A stretch of 64,000 nt of DNA from Bacteroides mediterraneensis (lineage in GTDB: Bacteria > Bacteroidota > Bacteroidia > Bacteroidales > Bacteroidaceae): assembly GCF_025993685.1 (NCBI RefSeq), contig NZ_DAJPEN010000001.1:2914001-2978000 (forward strand). The letters are read 5' to 3'. This document shows positions 40,432 through 48,582 of the stretch, piece by piece. Numbering within the stretch: position 1 is the stretch's first letter; each line of letters opens with the position of its first letter. Made by a program: the position numbers and the translations under genes. The notes beneath the pieces are model-generated. The model worked only from the letters and a program-made list of their open reading frames with translations. It did not search any database and was not told the DNA's origin.

Positions 40432-42702
40432 TTAGTTATCCCAGCCGATGGCGTTGCCGCCTTTTGAATAAGCAGCGTTGTAGTTGGTCGTCGTAGGGGA
40501 CGAACTACCCGTCCGCAACTGGAAGTTAAAGTTGTTGTTGATGATGGTCTGAACCAAATTACCGGTATATGTGTCGTTTGGATCTATCTGGTTTATAAGC
40601 ACAATTCCCAGAGTGGCATCGTCAGTCCTAGTTTGGAGGAAGTCGACCGCTTTCGGATTAATCTTTGCTGTCAAAGCATTCACAGTTTCCTGTGTTTCAT
40701 TAGTATCATTCCATCTTTCGGATTTATAGGATCCGCCGATATCATTCAAGAACCACATGTCGTGATTATCATTGTCTTGATAATACGTGACACTTCTATT
40801 CCACATGTCTTTCATATTATCTTCTTTCTGTGTATAGGTTTCATTAGTATATGGATTTCCCCACATGCTGAACTCATGATCAGAAATTCGAGTTGACTCG
40901 TGATAGAACCATTTCATTGTTGAGGCAGTGCTACTATTAGAAGTACCCCATCGCAAATCGTTGATAGCATAAGCGTCTGTTTCGGTAAGGTCTACATCGT
41001 TACTGTTATCAACAACTGCACCCCATTGGGCAAACATAGCAGGAATATTGTTAGGTGAAGCCAAATGATTACCCATTGTAGTATTGTTGTAGTTTACCTT
41101 AATGATAATTTTACCTTTTACATCATTAATGGTTGTATTCGGCTTAATTTCATCAGTGTATATTCTATATTTGTCTGGGTCAGAGTCATTAGCCATAGCT
41201 TTCAAGTCAGTTTCAATAGCTTCCATCCATGCTTGAGTACCAGAAGTTCCAAATAATCCGCCGCCGCTGTGTCTATCGCAAGCGTTCTCAGCACAAGTCA
41301 GCAGAATAAAGGCGTATTCATTACTTGTGTTATTAGTCTTTGCCAACTCTGTTTCAGCAGTCTTCAATTCATTAGCAATCTCTTCAACAATATCTTTGAA
41401 AGGCGTATCTATTCTTTGCTCCGCAACCGTCATGTAAAGAGTTTGGTCGGAAGCGCTGTTGCCATTACTTTTACTTGCTGTTTGAATTTGGAACGCACGC
41501 ACACCGTTTTTAAACTGATCTGTAATTGACAGATTCTGATAAGCTACACTTGCATCATTGGCAGTAGTCTGATATGACATCTTACTGCCAGGGAGTGAAA
41601 GCTCGGTGACAAAGATATTCGGATCAAGAGATGACATCCAGTAGTTCGTGCCATGACTTGATACAGGTGGCAGAATAACTGTATTCACTTTGTGAGCCTC
41701 GATACCATCATCAACTGTACCGCCTTGAGCATCCAGTGTACGGGTAAGCACACTAGAGTTGAAAGGAGCTACACGAATCTGAATTTGCTGCTTGTCTGCG
41801 CTAGGATCACTGGTATCATAAGCTTTCGGAAGCAGATAAGCCCGAACAATAATCTGGTCATTAGGTTTCAAGGTGATAAAATCTTTCTTTGTTTTATCAT
41901 ACAATTCGATAGAAACCTGGTTGCGGGTAGAAGCAGTGTTTACTACACCTTCATATGTTGGAGCTGTAGCAGTGCCGTCTTGGACTCCAGACATATTGCA
42001 GACAAACTTACCGTTCAATATATCATTATTGAGTGAACGCACCTGTACAGAGGACATCTTAACTTCTCCTTCTGTCGGTCCATTGATCACGATATCAAGA
42101 ATTGTAACCCATGGATGGAAGGTTAATGTGACGTCTCCACCTTCTGTCTTATTATGAGTACCGTATGCCCACATAAAGGCATAGTCGGTATTGGCTATAC
42201 CCCTATAAATTGTTCCACCTTTTTCATTCTTTTCTGAATCATCCCAACTTACAGGATCCTGTTCGGTAGGGATTTCTCCCTCAATCTTTCCGTCTCTCTC
42301 TCCCTCAACGGCACTTGCAGGATAAAAAGCGTAAAAGTGATGAGTTTCAGACGCCCCCCACTGCAATCCATTCTCGCCCATCTTTGTCACGGTCGAAGAG
42401 TGTGTAGCATCATTTTCATCAGGCGTAACACTATAATCAACCAGTTTGGTCTGAGCTGCTTCCGGGCAATAAATGGTAATCTGATCGCCAGTTTCCCAAG
42501 ATACTTTATAATAAGATTTCCCATCCTCAGTAGTAGGCTCATTATCATATGAGGTACGAGTCCCTACATCTGTCAGAGACGAACCAAATGCAATCTCGTC
42601 ACCTGTCTGAGCTGGAATCACAGGTTTTTCGACGACATCCTCCTTACAGCCCAGCAAAGTAATAGCCACGGCTGCACATAAATAATATCCATATTTTTTC
42701 AT
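40432..42702 (-). CDS. Surface lipoprotein: fimbrillin-like N-terminus fused to a degenerate PI-PLC-like domain
   Basis: 756 residues from ATG 42702; the frame continues to a TTG at 42708. Lipobox LLGC, Cys19, then KEDVVE. Residues about 33-345 are fimbrillin-like (IAFGSSLTDVGTRTSYD, YKVSWETGDQITIYC, HHFYAFYPAS, VTLTFHPWVTILDIVI). From 352 the sequence follows the X-domain pattern of phosphatidylinositol-specific phospholipase C (WMSSLDPNIFVTELSLPGSKMS, LSITDQFKNGVRAFQI, FKDIVEEIANEL, YAFILLTC). The catalytic His positions are lost: LPGTHDS reads LPGSKMS (Lys374) and the second HG reads AEQ. It is predicted to be catalytically dead and probably binding. It ends NAIGWDN. Confidence 0.8.
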   Translation of the reverse strand: MKKYGYYLCAAVAITLLGCKEDVVEKPVIPAQTGDEIAFGSSLTDVGTRTSYDNEPTTEDGKSYYKVSWETGDQITIYCPEAAQTKLVDYSVTPDENDATHSSTVTKMGENGLQWGASETHHFYAFYPASAVEGERDGKIEGEIPTEQDPVSWDDSEKNEKGGTIYRGIANTDYAFMWAYGTHNKTEGGDVTLTFHPWVTILDIVINGPTEGEVKMSSVQVRSLNNDILNGKFVCNMSGVQDGTATAPTYEGVVNTASTRNQVSIELYDKTKKDFITLKPNDQIIVRAYLLPKAYDTSDPSADKQQIQIRVAPFNSSVLTRTLDAQGGTVDDGIEAHKVNTVILPPVSSHGTNYWMSSLDPNIFVTELSLPGSKMSYQTTANDASVAYQNLSITDQFKNGVRAFQIQTASKSNGNSASDQTLYMTVAEQRIDTPFKDIVEEIANELKTAETELAKTNNTSNEYAFILLTCAENACDRHSGGGLFGTSGTQAWMEAIETDLKAMANDSDPDKYRIYTDEIKPNTTINDVKGKIIIKVNYNNTTMGNHLASPNNIPAMFAQWGAVVDNSNDVDLTETDAYAINDLRWGTSNSSTASTMKWFYHESTRISDHEFSMWGNPYTNETYTQKEDNMKDMWNRSVTYYQDNDNHDMWFLNDIGGSYKSERWNDTNETQETVNALTAKINPKAVDFLQTRTDDATLGIVLINQIDPNDTYTGNLVQTIINNNFNFQLRTGSSSPTTTNYNAAYSKGGNAIGWDN

Positions 42703-42716
42703 AATCAACCATTTAA

Positions 42717-42932
42717 TTAATTATTCCATGTACTCTCTGTATTACCAGTTACATCCCAACCAATAGTGGTATAGTCCCCGGTATTTCCTACTTCATGACC
42801 TGTAATGTTCACTCCATCATCTTGCTGATTCTTCTCATCAAAAATGGAGGCATTCATAAACCCTTGTTCCAACTCCACTTCCACAAAGGTGGTCTGCGGA
42901 GTTTCATACTCTTTTTGCTTTTGATTCTTCAT
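42717..42932 (-). CDS. Small acidic protein, candidate secreted or modified substrate of the locus
   Basis: 71 residues. The basic start MKNQKQKEYETPQ is followed by TFVEVELEQGFMNAS and an acidic, Gly/Thr/Asn-rich tail ending STWNN. There is no signal peptide or membrane segment. Short Bacteroidales proteins with a YxxP...VExExExGF core occur beside fimbrillin-type genes; I recognise the pattern but no function. It sits 14 bp before the fimbrillin/PLC gene and after Wzc. Its IGWD motif is shared with the C-terminus of that neighbour (AIGWDN). A leader/core arrangement split after GFMNAS is a speculation prompted by the PqqD-like gene in the locus. Confidence 0.65.
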   Translation of the reverse strand: MKNQKQKEYETPQTTFVEVELEQGFMNASIFDEKNQQDDGVNITGHEVGNTGDYTTIGWDVTGNTESTWNN

Positions 42933-43041
42933 AAAAATTCCTCACTTTCTTTTTAGATTTAATTAATTAACTTCCAAATTCTCAAATAATTCGCTTCACT
43001 CTCATTTAGTTTTTCCATACGCATTTATTTAAAAACAAATT

Positions 43042-45387
43042 TCACTTTTTCTTTTTTTCATGCCCGTATCCATAACCATACCCGTAACCATATCCGTACC
43101 CGTAGCCATACCCGTGACGTTCCGGATTAGCCCCGTTCAGCACCAAAGCCATATTCTTCAGCTTCTTTTCCTGATACAGCTGTTCGATGTCGGGCAGCTG
43201 GCGGCGGTCCAGCTTGCCGGCACGTACCACGAAAATGGTCAGGTCGGTCACACGGTTGGCAATCGTGGCATCGGCAATCAGCCCTACCGGCACATTGTCC
43301 ACAATGATGTAGTCGTAGCGGCGGCGCAGCTCGTTCATCAGCTCGTCCAGCCGTACGTCCATCAGCAGTTCGGCAGGGTTGGGCGCTACCGGACCCGAAC
43401 CGATAAAGTCGAACTGCTCCTTTTGCTGGATGATTTCGTCCACCTGAATGGTATTGTCCGACAAGTAGTTGGTCATCCCTTTATGGTGGTGATGCCCAAA
43501 TCTCCGGCTCAATGTCCCCTTACGGATATCTAGGTCGACGATAATGACCCGCTTCTTCATGTAAGCCAGACTCATGGCCAGGTTGCGGGCAATGAAGGTC
43601 TTTCCGGCACCAATGTTGAACGAGGTAAAGGTGATGACCTGCATCGGCTTGTCTTTCTTGGCCAGAAACGCCATGTTGGTACGCAGAATACGGAAAGCCT
43701 CGGTCACGATGTCATCCCCCTGCTCTTTCACGGTAAAGGCATTCTTTCCATGATCTTTCAAAGCCTCCTTGTCCAGCGGGATTTCGCCCAGATAAGGCAC
43801 GGAAGTGGCACCTTCGATGTCTTTCCGTCCGTGTACCCGCGTATCCATGAAGAGGATGCCCAGGAAAACCACTCCCGGCAAGGCGATGCCAACCAGCACG
43901 CCCAGCAGCAGGATACGGTCCCGCTTGGGAGAGATAGGTGCGTTGCTGCCCTCTGCCCCGTCTATCACGCGGGCATTGTTGTCGGCCATGGCCTGCGAAA
44001 GCGCATTCTCTTCCCGCTTGTTCAGCAGGAACAGATAAAGTGCCTCCTTGATTTTCTGCTGGCGTTCGATAGACAGCATCTTTCTTTCCTTGGTCGGGAT
44101 GGCCGTCACACGGCTCTGTGCCCGCATCTCGCGGTTCTGCGCATCGTTGCGCTTCACGTCCAGACTCACAATCATGTTGTCTACCGCCCGGATGATGCTC
44201 TGCTTCATGGCATGCAAGGAGTTGTTCAGCTCCTTCACCACGGGGTTGTTCACGCTGCTGTCGTCTATCAGACGGTCACGCTTCAGCTTGGCCGCATTGT
44301 ACAGACTAATCTGGTTCTCGATGTTCATGTCGCTGATACCCGTATTCGACGGAATCAGGTCGGTTTCCTTGCTGGGGTCGGTCAGGTAGTTCTTGATAAA
44401 GCCCGCCAACCGAATCTGCGTCTCCAGTTCCAAGGCATCCGAGCTGTATTTCTGCGACTCGCTCATGTACATGCCTGCCGAAGAAGAGATGTCCACAATC
44501 TGGTTCTGCTGCTTGAACGATTCCAGGTCGGATTCCACATTGCCCAGCTCGCGTTCGATGATAATCAGACGCTCACTGATGAAATTGGCGGTATTCACTG
44601 CCACCTGGTTCTTTTCCTTGATGGCTTCTTCGTTGTACACCGTAATCAGGGTGTTCAGCACATCCTCCGCACGGGCCGGCGAACTGTCTTTCAGGGCCAG
44701 TGTCAGGATGGAAGATTCTTCCTCTTCCTGCTGGATGCCCAACCCGTTTTTATAGTAGTTCACCATTGCCTCTACCGGAAGTTTCCGCACGCGTATCGGT
44801 GTGTCCAGCCACTCCTTCTGCAAATAGTTCGTCGCCGTCACCACCACGTTTATTCCTTTACTGATGGCCACCGTGTCGTTCAATTTCACGTCACGGGGAG
44901 CGGCGGCGATGCCCGAAAAGTCGGACAAGGAAACCGTCTTCTCGTTTTTCAGGGTCATCGTGAACGAGAAGCTCTGCTCCGGCAGCACATCCGGGAAACT
45001 GACCAGCACGGGCGACTGCGTGTAAAGCTCGTTCATGCGCAAGCCGTCCTCCACCTGATAGCTCACCTCGGCATGTATGCGCTGCACCACCTCACGCATC
45101 AGTTTCTTGGAGCGGAACTGCAAGATTTCATTGGCCACATTCACCTTGTTGATGATATTGTCAAAACGGTCCAGCCCGGAAGTGGAAGTCTTGTTCGACG
45201 GGTCTTTGATGATGACCGTGGCCGAACGGAAATACACCAGCGGCGAACGGGCGTAATTGTACCAGGCGATGCCTCCGCAAATCAGGACGGAAAGCAAGAA
45301 CCATTTCCACTGGGAAGCCAGATAGACAAATAAATCCACCAGGTTGAGTCCCTGGTCGTTTTTATTAGAAGAGTTGGTTGTCTGCAT
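43042..45387 (-). CDS. Wzc-type polysaccharide co-polymerase and tyrosine autokinase
   Basis: 781 residues. The Wzz-type chain-length domain starts with a TM helix at about 30-50 (WFLLSVLICGGIAWY), continues through a long coiled coil (about 280-470) and ends with a second TM (LLLGVLVGIALPGVVFLGILF). The cytoplasmic BY-kinase has Walker A SFNIGAGKTF, Walker A' VIIVDLDIRKG and Walker B YDYIIVDNVP. The tail is eight Gly-Tyr repeats followed by GHEKKKK, the autophosphorylation cluster. It controls export and chain length of the surface polysaccharide together with Wza, encoded 30 bp upstream. The strictly alternating GY tail is unusual. Confidence 0.93.
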   Translation of the reverse strand: MQTTNSSNKNDQGLNLVDLFVYLASQWKWFLLSVLICGGIAWYNYARSPLVYFRSATVIIKDPSNKTSTSGLDRFDNIINKVNVANEILQFRSKKLMREVVQRIHAEVSYQVEDGLRMNELYTQSPVLVSFPDVLPEQSFSFTMTLKNEKTVSLSDFSGIAAAPRDVKLNDTVAISKGINVVVTATNYLQKEWLDTPIRVRKLPVEAMVNYYKNGLGIQQEEEESSILTLALKDSSPARAEDVLNTLITVYNEEAIKEKNQVAVNTANFISERLIIIERELGNVESDLESFKQQNQIVDISSSAGMYMSESQKYSSDALELETQIRLAGFIKNYLTDPSKETDLIPSNTGISDMNIENQISLYNAAKLKRDRLIDDSSVNNPVVKELNNSLHAMKQSIIRAVDNMIVSLDVKRNDAQNREMRAQSRVTAIPTKERKMLSIERQQKIKEALYLFLLNKREENALSQAMADNNARVIDGAEGSNAPISPKRDRILLLGVLVGIALPGVVFLGILFMDTRVHGRKDIEGATSVPYLGEIPLDKEALKDHGKNAFTVKEQGDDIVTEAFRILRTNMAFLAKKDKPMQVITFTSFNIGAGKTFIARNLAMSLAYMKKRVIIVDLDIRKGTLSRRFGHHHHKGMTNYLSDNTIQVDEIIQQKEQFDFIGSGPVAPNPAELLMDVRLDELMNELRRRYDYIIVDNVPVGLIADATIANRVTDLTIFVVRAGKLDRRQLPDIEQLYQEKKLKNMALVLNGANPERHGYGYGYGYGYGYGYGYGHEKKKK
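43063..43113 (-). repeat. 6-bp tandem repeat encoding the Wzc Gly-Tyr tail
   Basis: Eight imperfect 6-bp units (minus strand GGN TAY) and a final GGG codon encode (Gly-Tyr)8-Gly. Synonymous differences between units lower but do not remove the chance of slippage. Confidence 0.8.
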
Positions 45388-45417
45388 ATTGTTCTGAAAA
45401 AATAATTAGCGTTACTT

Positions 45418-46212
45418 TTATTTGAGTACCCACAGCAGAGAACATACTGCCGTAACCACAGACAGCAGGGTGGTACCAATCTGCCAGCCGCGGTCTTCGT
45501 TGTCTTTCTTCTTGTACTTGGGCTCTACATACACGATGTCGTTCTGCTGGAGGTAGAAGCAGGGGGAGTCGAAGATGTCCTTGCTGCGCAGGTCGTGCAT
45601 GAACATCTGCCGATTGCCGTCTACCTCGCGAATCACGGCCACCCGGTCTATTCTCGCCTTGGCCGTCAGGTCGCCCGCCTTGGCAATGGCTTCCAGCAGT
45701 GTCACCCGGTCGCCGTCTACCGTGTAAGTACCGTTACCTCCCACAGCTCCCAGCACGGTGTACTTGAAGTTCAGGAATTCGATGGAAACCAACGGGTCTT
45801 TCATGTATTCTCCCTCTTCTATCTTTTCCTTAATCAAATCGCGCACCTCGCTCACCTTCATGCCTTCGATGTGCAACTTGCCCAGAATCGGGAAATCGAT
45901 GTTTCCGTCCACATCCACCCGGTAGCCTTTTTCATTGACCTTGCTCGTGGCATCCGATGTCACATTTCCGTCTGCCCCTACACGGAACGTTCCGTCGTAG
46001 ATGTTGAACGGGATGGCCAGTTCCGGGTTCTTGCAACTGACCGTGATACTCAACCGGTCGTCCCGGTGAATCACAGCCTCATATTTGTTTTCGATGGGAT
46101 ATTTCAGTCCCATCTCCATATCCTGCAAATACACAAAATTCTTGCGTGAAGCGCAGGAAGTCAACAGTAGCAGGGCAAACAAGCTTGCCCATAAAAACGA
46201 TTGTTTTCTCAT
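45418..46212 (-). CDS. Wza-type outer-membrane polysaccharide export lipoprotein
   Basis: 264 residues; lipobox LTSC, Cys20. The Poly_export domain is near residues 45-140 (YEAVIHRDDRLSITVSCKNPELA, VDVDGNIDFPILGKLHIEGMKVSEVRDLIKEKI). A SLBB-type domain follows (YTVLGAVGGNGTYTVDGDRVTLLEAIAKAGDLTAKARIDRVAVIREVDG), with a C-terminal membrane helix (IGTTLLSVVTAVCSLLWVL). It forms the outer-membrane channel for the polysaccharide. Shorter than E. coli Wza (379) but normal for Bacteroidetes. Same operon as Wzc. Confidence 0.93.
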   Translation of the reverse strand: MRKQSFLWASLFALLLLTSCASRKNFVYLQDMEMGLKYPIENKYEAVIHRDDRLSITVSCKNPELAIPFNIYDGTFRVGADGNVTSDATSKVNEKGYRVDVDGNIDFPILGKLHIEGMKVSEVRDLIKEKIEEGEYMKDPLVSIEFLNFKYTVLGAVGGNGTYTVDGDRVTLLEAIAKAGDLTAKARIDRVAVIREVDGNRQMFMHDLRSKDIFDSPCFYLQQNDIVYVEPKYKKKDNEDRGWQIGTTLLSVVTAVCSLLWVLK

Positions 46213-46253
46213 AATCCAGGTATATAATAATTAAAGTATTATCCGTTTCATTC

Positions 46254-47162
46254 TCATTGGTCGGACGGTGACAAGGCACGGTGGCACATCAGAGCCGCCT
46301 CTTCATCGGGTCTGCATTCCAGTATCCCGACCGGAACCTGTTCGGCCAGCTGGACCAGTGTGTCGTACAGGCACGAACGCAAAGCCACATCCTGACGGAT
46401 GACCGAACAGCCGGGAAGGATGGCCGCAAAAGCATCCACCTCCGTCTGCCGGTAAAACCGGTTGGCCGGAGCCTGCTTCAGACGCACCATTCCCCCCAAG
46501 GGAAAACAAAGCGGCTTGTAGCAGGGAGTCTTGCCACTCCACGGAGTGCCGTAAGTATATGCCTTTCCCTGAATCATACGCAGGGTGGGGTTGTCGTCGT
46601 TCAGCAGTTCCACTCCAGGCACATACTTCATCCACAGTGCCGCATGTGTGCTTTTGCCGGTCCCGCTTCTGCCCATGAAAAGGAAAGCCCGGTTTCCACA
46701 AAAGACCGCCGAAGCATGGAGGGAAATTCCCCCACGGTAAAGCACCGCCTGCGAATAGGCAATCCGAAGTAAGGAAGACAATGCATGCCCTGCCAGCCTC
46801 TCGTTTTCATACAAATATACCTGGACAGTAGAAAAGAAAACGTCGGCCTGCATGACATGCAATCTTCCTTTTTGTTCCGCGGAAAGGGTGACACAATACC
46901 CCTCAGCTTCCTTATCATATTTATACAAACTCACATAGCCCATATCGCTGACCGTACTTTCCAGCAAAGTGCCGGGAAGCACACCGGAGGGTCTTTCCGC
47001 CGCCGCATACACCGTACACGTCAGCAGTTTTTCTGTCTCTTCCGCCTCATCCGGGCAACGGAAAGCGCGGAAAGAGGGCAGCAAGGCATCTACATTCCAT
47101 CCCTGAGGCAGGCTGATTTGCAATGTGAAACCTGCTACCGAAAAATTATATTTTATCCTCAT
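46254..47162 (-). CDS. HPr-kinase-like P-loop protein (HprK-related)
   Basis: 302 residues from ATG 47162, which overlaps the previous stop as ATGA; the longer open frame to 47561 lies within that gene and is spurious. The C-terminal half has a P-loop GRSGTGKS in AVFCGNRAFLFMGRSGTGKSTHAALW, then LLNDDNPTLRM and GTPWSGKTP, as in the HPr kinase/PEPCK-like fold used by lasso-peptide C-type and HprK-related proteins. The N-terminal about 150 residues are unfamiliar (FSVAGFTLQISLPQG). It clusters with a nucleotidyltransferase-like and a PqqD-like gene, a trio known from exopolysaccharide loci with exosortase (HPr-rel-A system). The substrate is unknown. Confidence 0.82.
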   Translation of the reverse strand: MRIKYNFSVAGFTLQISLPQGWNVDALLPSFRAFRCPDEAEETEKLLTCTVYAAAERPSGVLPGTLLESTVSDMGYVSLYKYDKEAEGYCVTLSAEQKGRLHVMQADVFFSTVQVYLYENERLAGHALSSLLRIAYSQAVLYRGGISLHASAVFCGNRAFLFMGRSGTGKSTHAALWMKYVPGVELLNDDNPTLRMIQGKAYTYGTPWSGKTPCYKPLCFPLGGMVRLKQAPANRFYRQTEVDAFAAILPGCSVIRQDVALRSCLYDTLVQLAEQVPVGILECRPDEEAALMCHRALSPSDQ

Positions 47163-48247
47163 TTGAATTGTCCTTTCAACAGACTGGATACAATCCAGAA
47201 ACTTTCTTTCGGGGCATAGCGGAACGCAAACCCCATATTTCTCCGAAAAGCGCATGCCGTCTGCCACTTCCGTTTCCACGATGGAACCACCGGGCGCAGA
47301 TTGCCGGCATTGTACTGGCCGAAATTGCCTCCCCGCCAGATTATATCGAGCAAGGGAGAAGCCTCGGAAGCCCTGTCCGGATAAGGCAGACATTCCACCG
47401 GCAGTCCGAGATGATTCACCAGGCAGGCATGCAACAGGCTGTGCCAGCGTCCCAGTCCCAGGTGAAGACTGATTCTTTTCACTTCCACGGCATCGACTTC
47501 CTGATGCAAGGTGTAGCAGGTACGGGCCAGGTCGCACAACTGCCGCAACCCGATGCCCCATCCAAGAGCATGTTTCAAGATATGCAGGCTCTGCAACAAC
47601 AGATTCAGTACCGGAGAAGGCACCGTGATTTCAGTCCCGTCCTCATTTCCCAAAGAAACGTGGCTGTAGCCGTACCGAGGTACCAGCTGACCAGCATAAT
47701 GCCGCAGAAAAGGATTGTGTAAATCCAGCAACCGGGTGTGATGCTCTATCGCCACGCCTTTCCAGGTATAGGCAATGCTCTGGTCGGGCATTTTTTCTTC
47801 CTGCAACTTGCAGCGGCGCACGAAATAAGAAGCCCGCTCAAAGTCCTGCCGGCTTTCAAAATAAAAATCAATGTCGCCGCATTCCCGCCACAACGGTTTT
47901 TCATACAACGAAGCCACGCCTTGTCCTTTCTGCAACACAGGGCGCACACCAATGGATGTAAACATCTTCACCAGCGACACCAGCACCTCATTCATCCGGC
48001 GGTTCTTCCGCTCGATGGCATCCGTCTCCGCCATCCAGCGCACGAGCAACGGCTCCGAAGGCAGCAGGTCCTCGCTCAAAGACAACACCCCCTGAAACAC
48101 GATTCCGGTCACCGTCTGCTGCCGTGACAACAGATAAACCTTTTGCCACTCCGCTTCTGTGAGCGGGAAACAGGAAGCATCTTCCACTCCACGCTCCCAC
48201 AAACCGGCTCTCAACAGCACCAGCAATGCCGCATGTATCTTCTCCAC
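47159..48247 (-). CDS. Nucleotidyltransferase-family protein (NTP_transf_5 type)
   Basis: 362 residues with a GTG start at 48247. The core has VLQKGQGVASLYEKPLWRECGDIDFYF (about residues 99-126), the Gly-rich segment and D-x-D of the family. Downstream are IEHHTRLLDLHNPFLRHY, VLNLLLQSLHILKHALGWGIGLRQLCDLARTC and a helical C-terminus. The active-site aspartates in GDIDF are intact, so NTP transfer is possible. It lies 27 bp after the PqqD-like gene and overlaps the HprK-like gene, so the three are translationally linked. The target is unknown. Confidence 0.82.
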   Translation of the reverse strand: MEKIHAALLVLLRAGLWERGVEDASCFPLTEAEWQKVYLLSRQQTVTGIVFQGVLSLSEDLLPSEPLLVRWMAETDAIERKNRRMNEVLVSLVKMFTSIGVRPVLQKGQGVASLYEKPLWRECGDIDFYFESRQDFERASYFVRRCKLQEEKMPDQSIAYTWKGVAIEHHTRLLDLHNPFLRHYAGQLVPRYGYSHVSLGNEDGTEITVPSPVLNLLLQSLHILKHALGWGIGLRQLCDLARTCYTLHQEVDAVEVKRISLHLGLGRWHSLLHACLVNHLGLPVECLPYPDRASEASPLLDIIWRGGNFGQYNAGNLRPVVPSWKRKWQTACAFRRNMGFAFRYAPKESFWIVSSLLKGQFK

Positions 48248-48274
48248 CGTCCGATTCTATTTCAGTATATGATT

Positions 48275-48568
48275 CTATTCGGATTCAGTCACCACCAGTC
48301 CGAACTGCCGCCATTCCGCCAGCTGGTTTTCCACGTCGTGAAAAGCCCTTTCCCGTTCCACCTGATAGTCCTCACACAGCCGGTCGGTGAGCTCATCCGG
48401 CGAAGATACACCTTCCGCCAGCCGTTCCCACATCCATGCCGCCGTACCATTCAGGCTGTACACGTGGCTCAGGTTCACATTATTCTCACACGCATCCACA
48501 ATCATGTAACGGTTGCCAATCTTCCGCAACTGCAACCCTTTTCGTATTCCCAACTTATTCTGCTCCAT
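48275..48568 (-). CDS. PqqD-family peptide-binding protein
   Basis: 97 residues, the typical size of stand-alone PqqD/RiPP recognition proteins. The small beta part (LGIRKGLQLRKIGNRYMIVD, NLSHVYSLNGTAAWMWERLAEG) is followed by the helical part (SPDELTDRLCEDYQVERERAFHDVENQLAEWRQFGLV). LNGTAAWMWE is the characteristic PqqD segment. Relatives bind leader peptides and present them to modifying enzymes. Here there is no radical SAM gene nearby, and the partners are an HprK-like and a nucleotidyltransferase-like protein. The peptide it binds is unknown; the 71-residue protein at 42717 is a candidate. Confidence 0.85.
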   Translation of the reverse strand: MEQNKLGIRKGLQLRKIGNRYMIVDACENNVNLSHVYSLNGTAAWMWERLAEGVSSPDELTDRLCEDYQVERERAFHDVENQLAEWRQFGLVVTESE

Positions 48569-48582
48569 AATTCATCTTCCAA

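Noticed and set aside
42933..43041. A promoter for the 71-residue gene in the gap after Wzc
   Set aside because: The best match, ATTATTTG on the minus strand, has only 6 of 8 consensus bases and no -33 element at the right distance.
43750..45333. A 527-codon plus-strand open frame
   Set aside because: Antisense shadow of Wzc; no recognisable domain and no promoter.
47163..47561. 133-residue N-terminal extension of the HprK-like protein
   Set aside because: Lies entirely inside the nucleotidyltransferase-like gene in another frame; the ATGA overlap start at 47162 fits the operon's habit.
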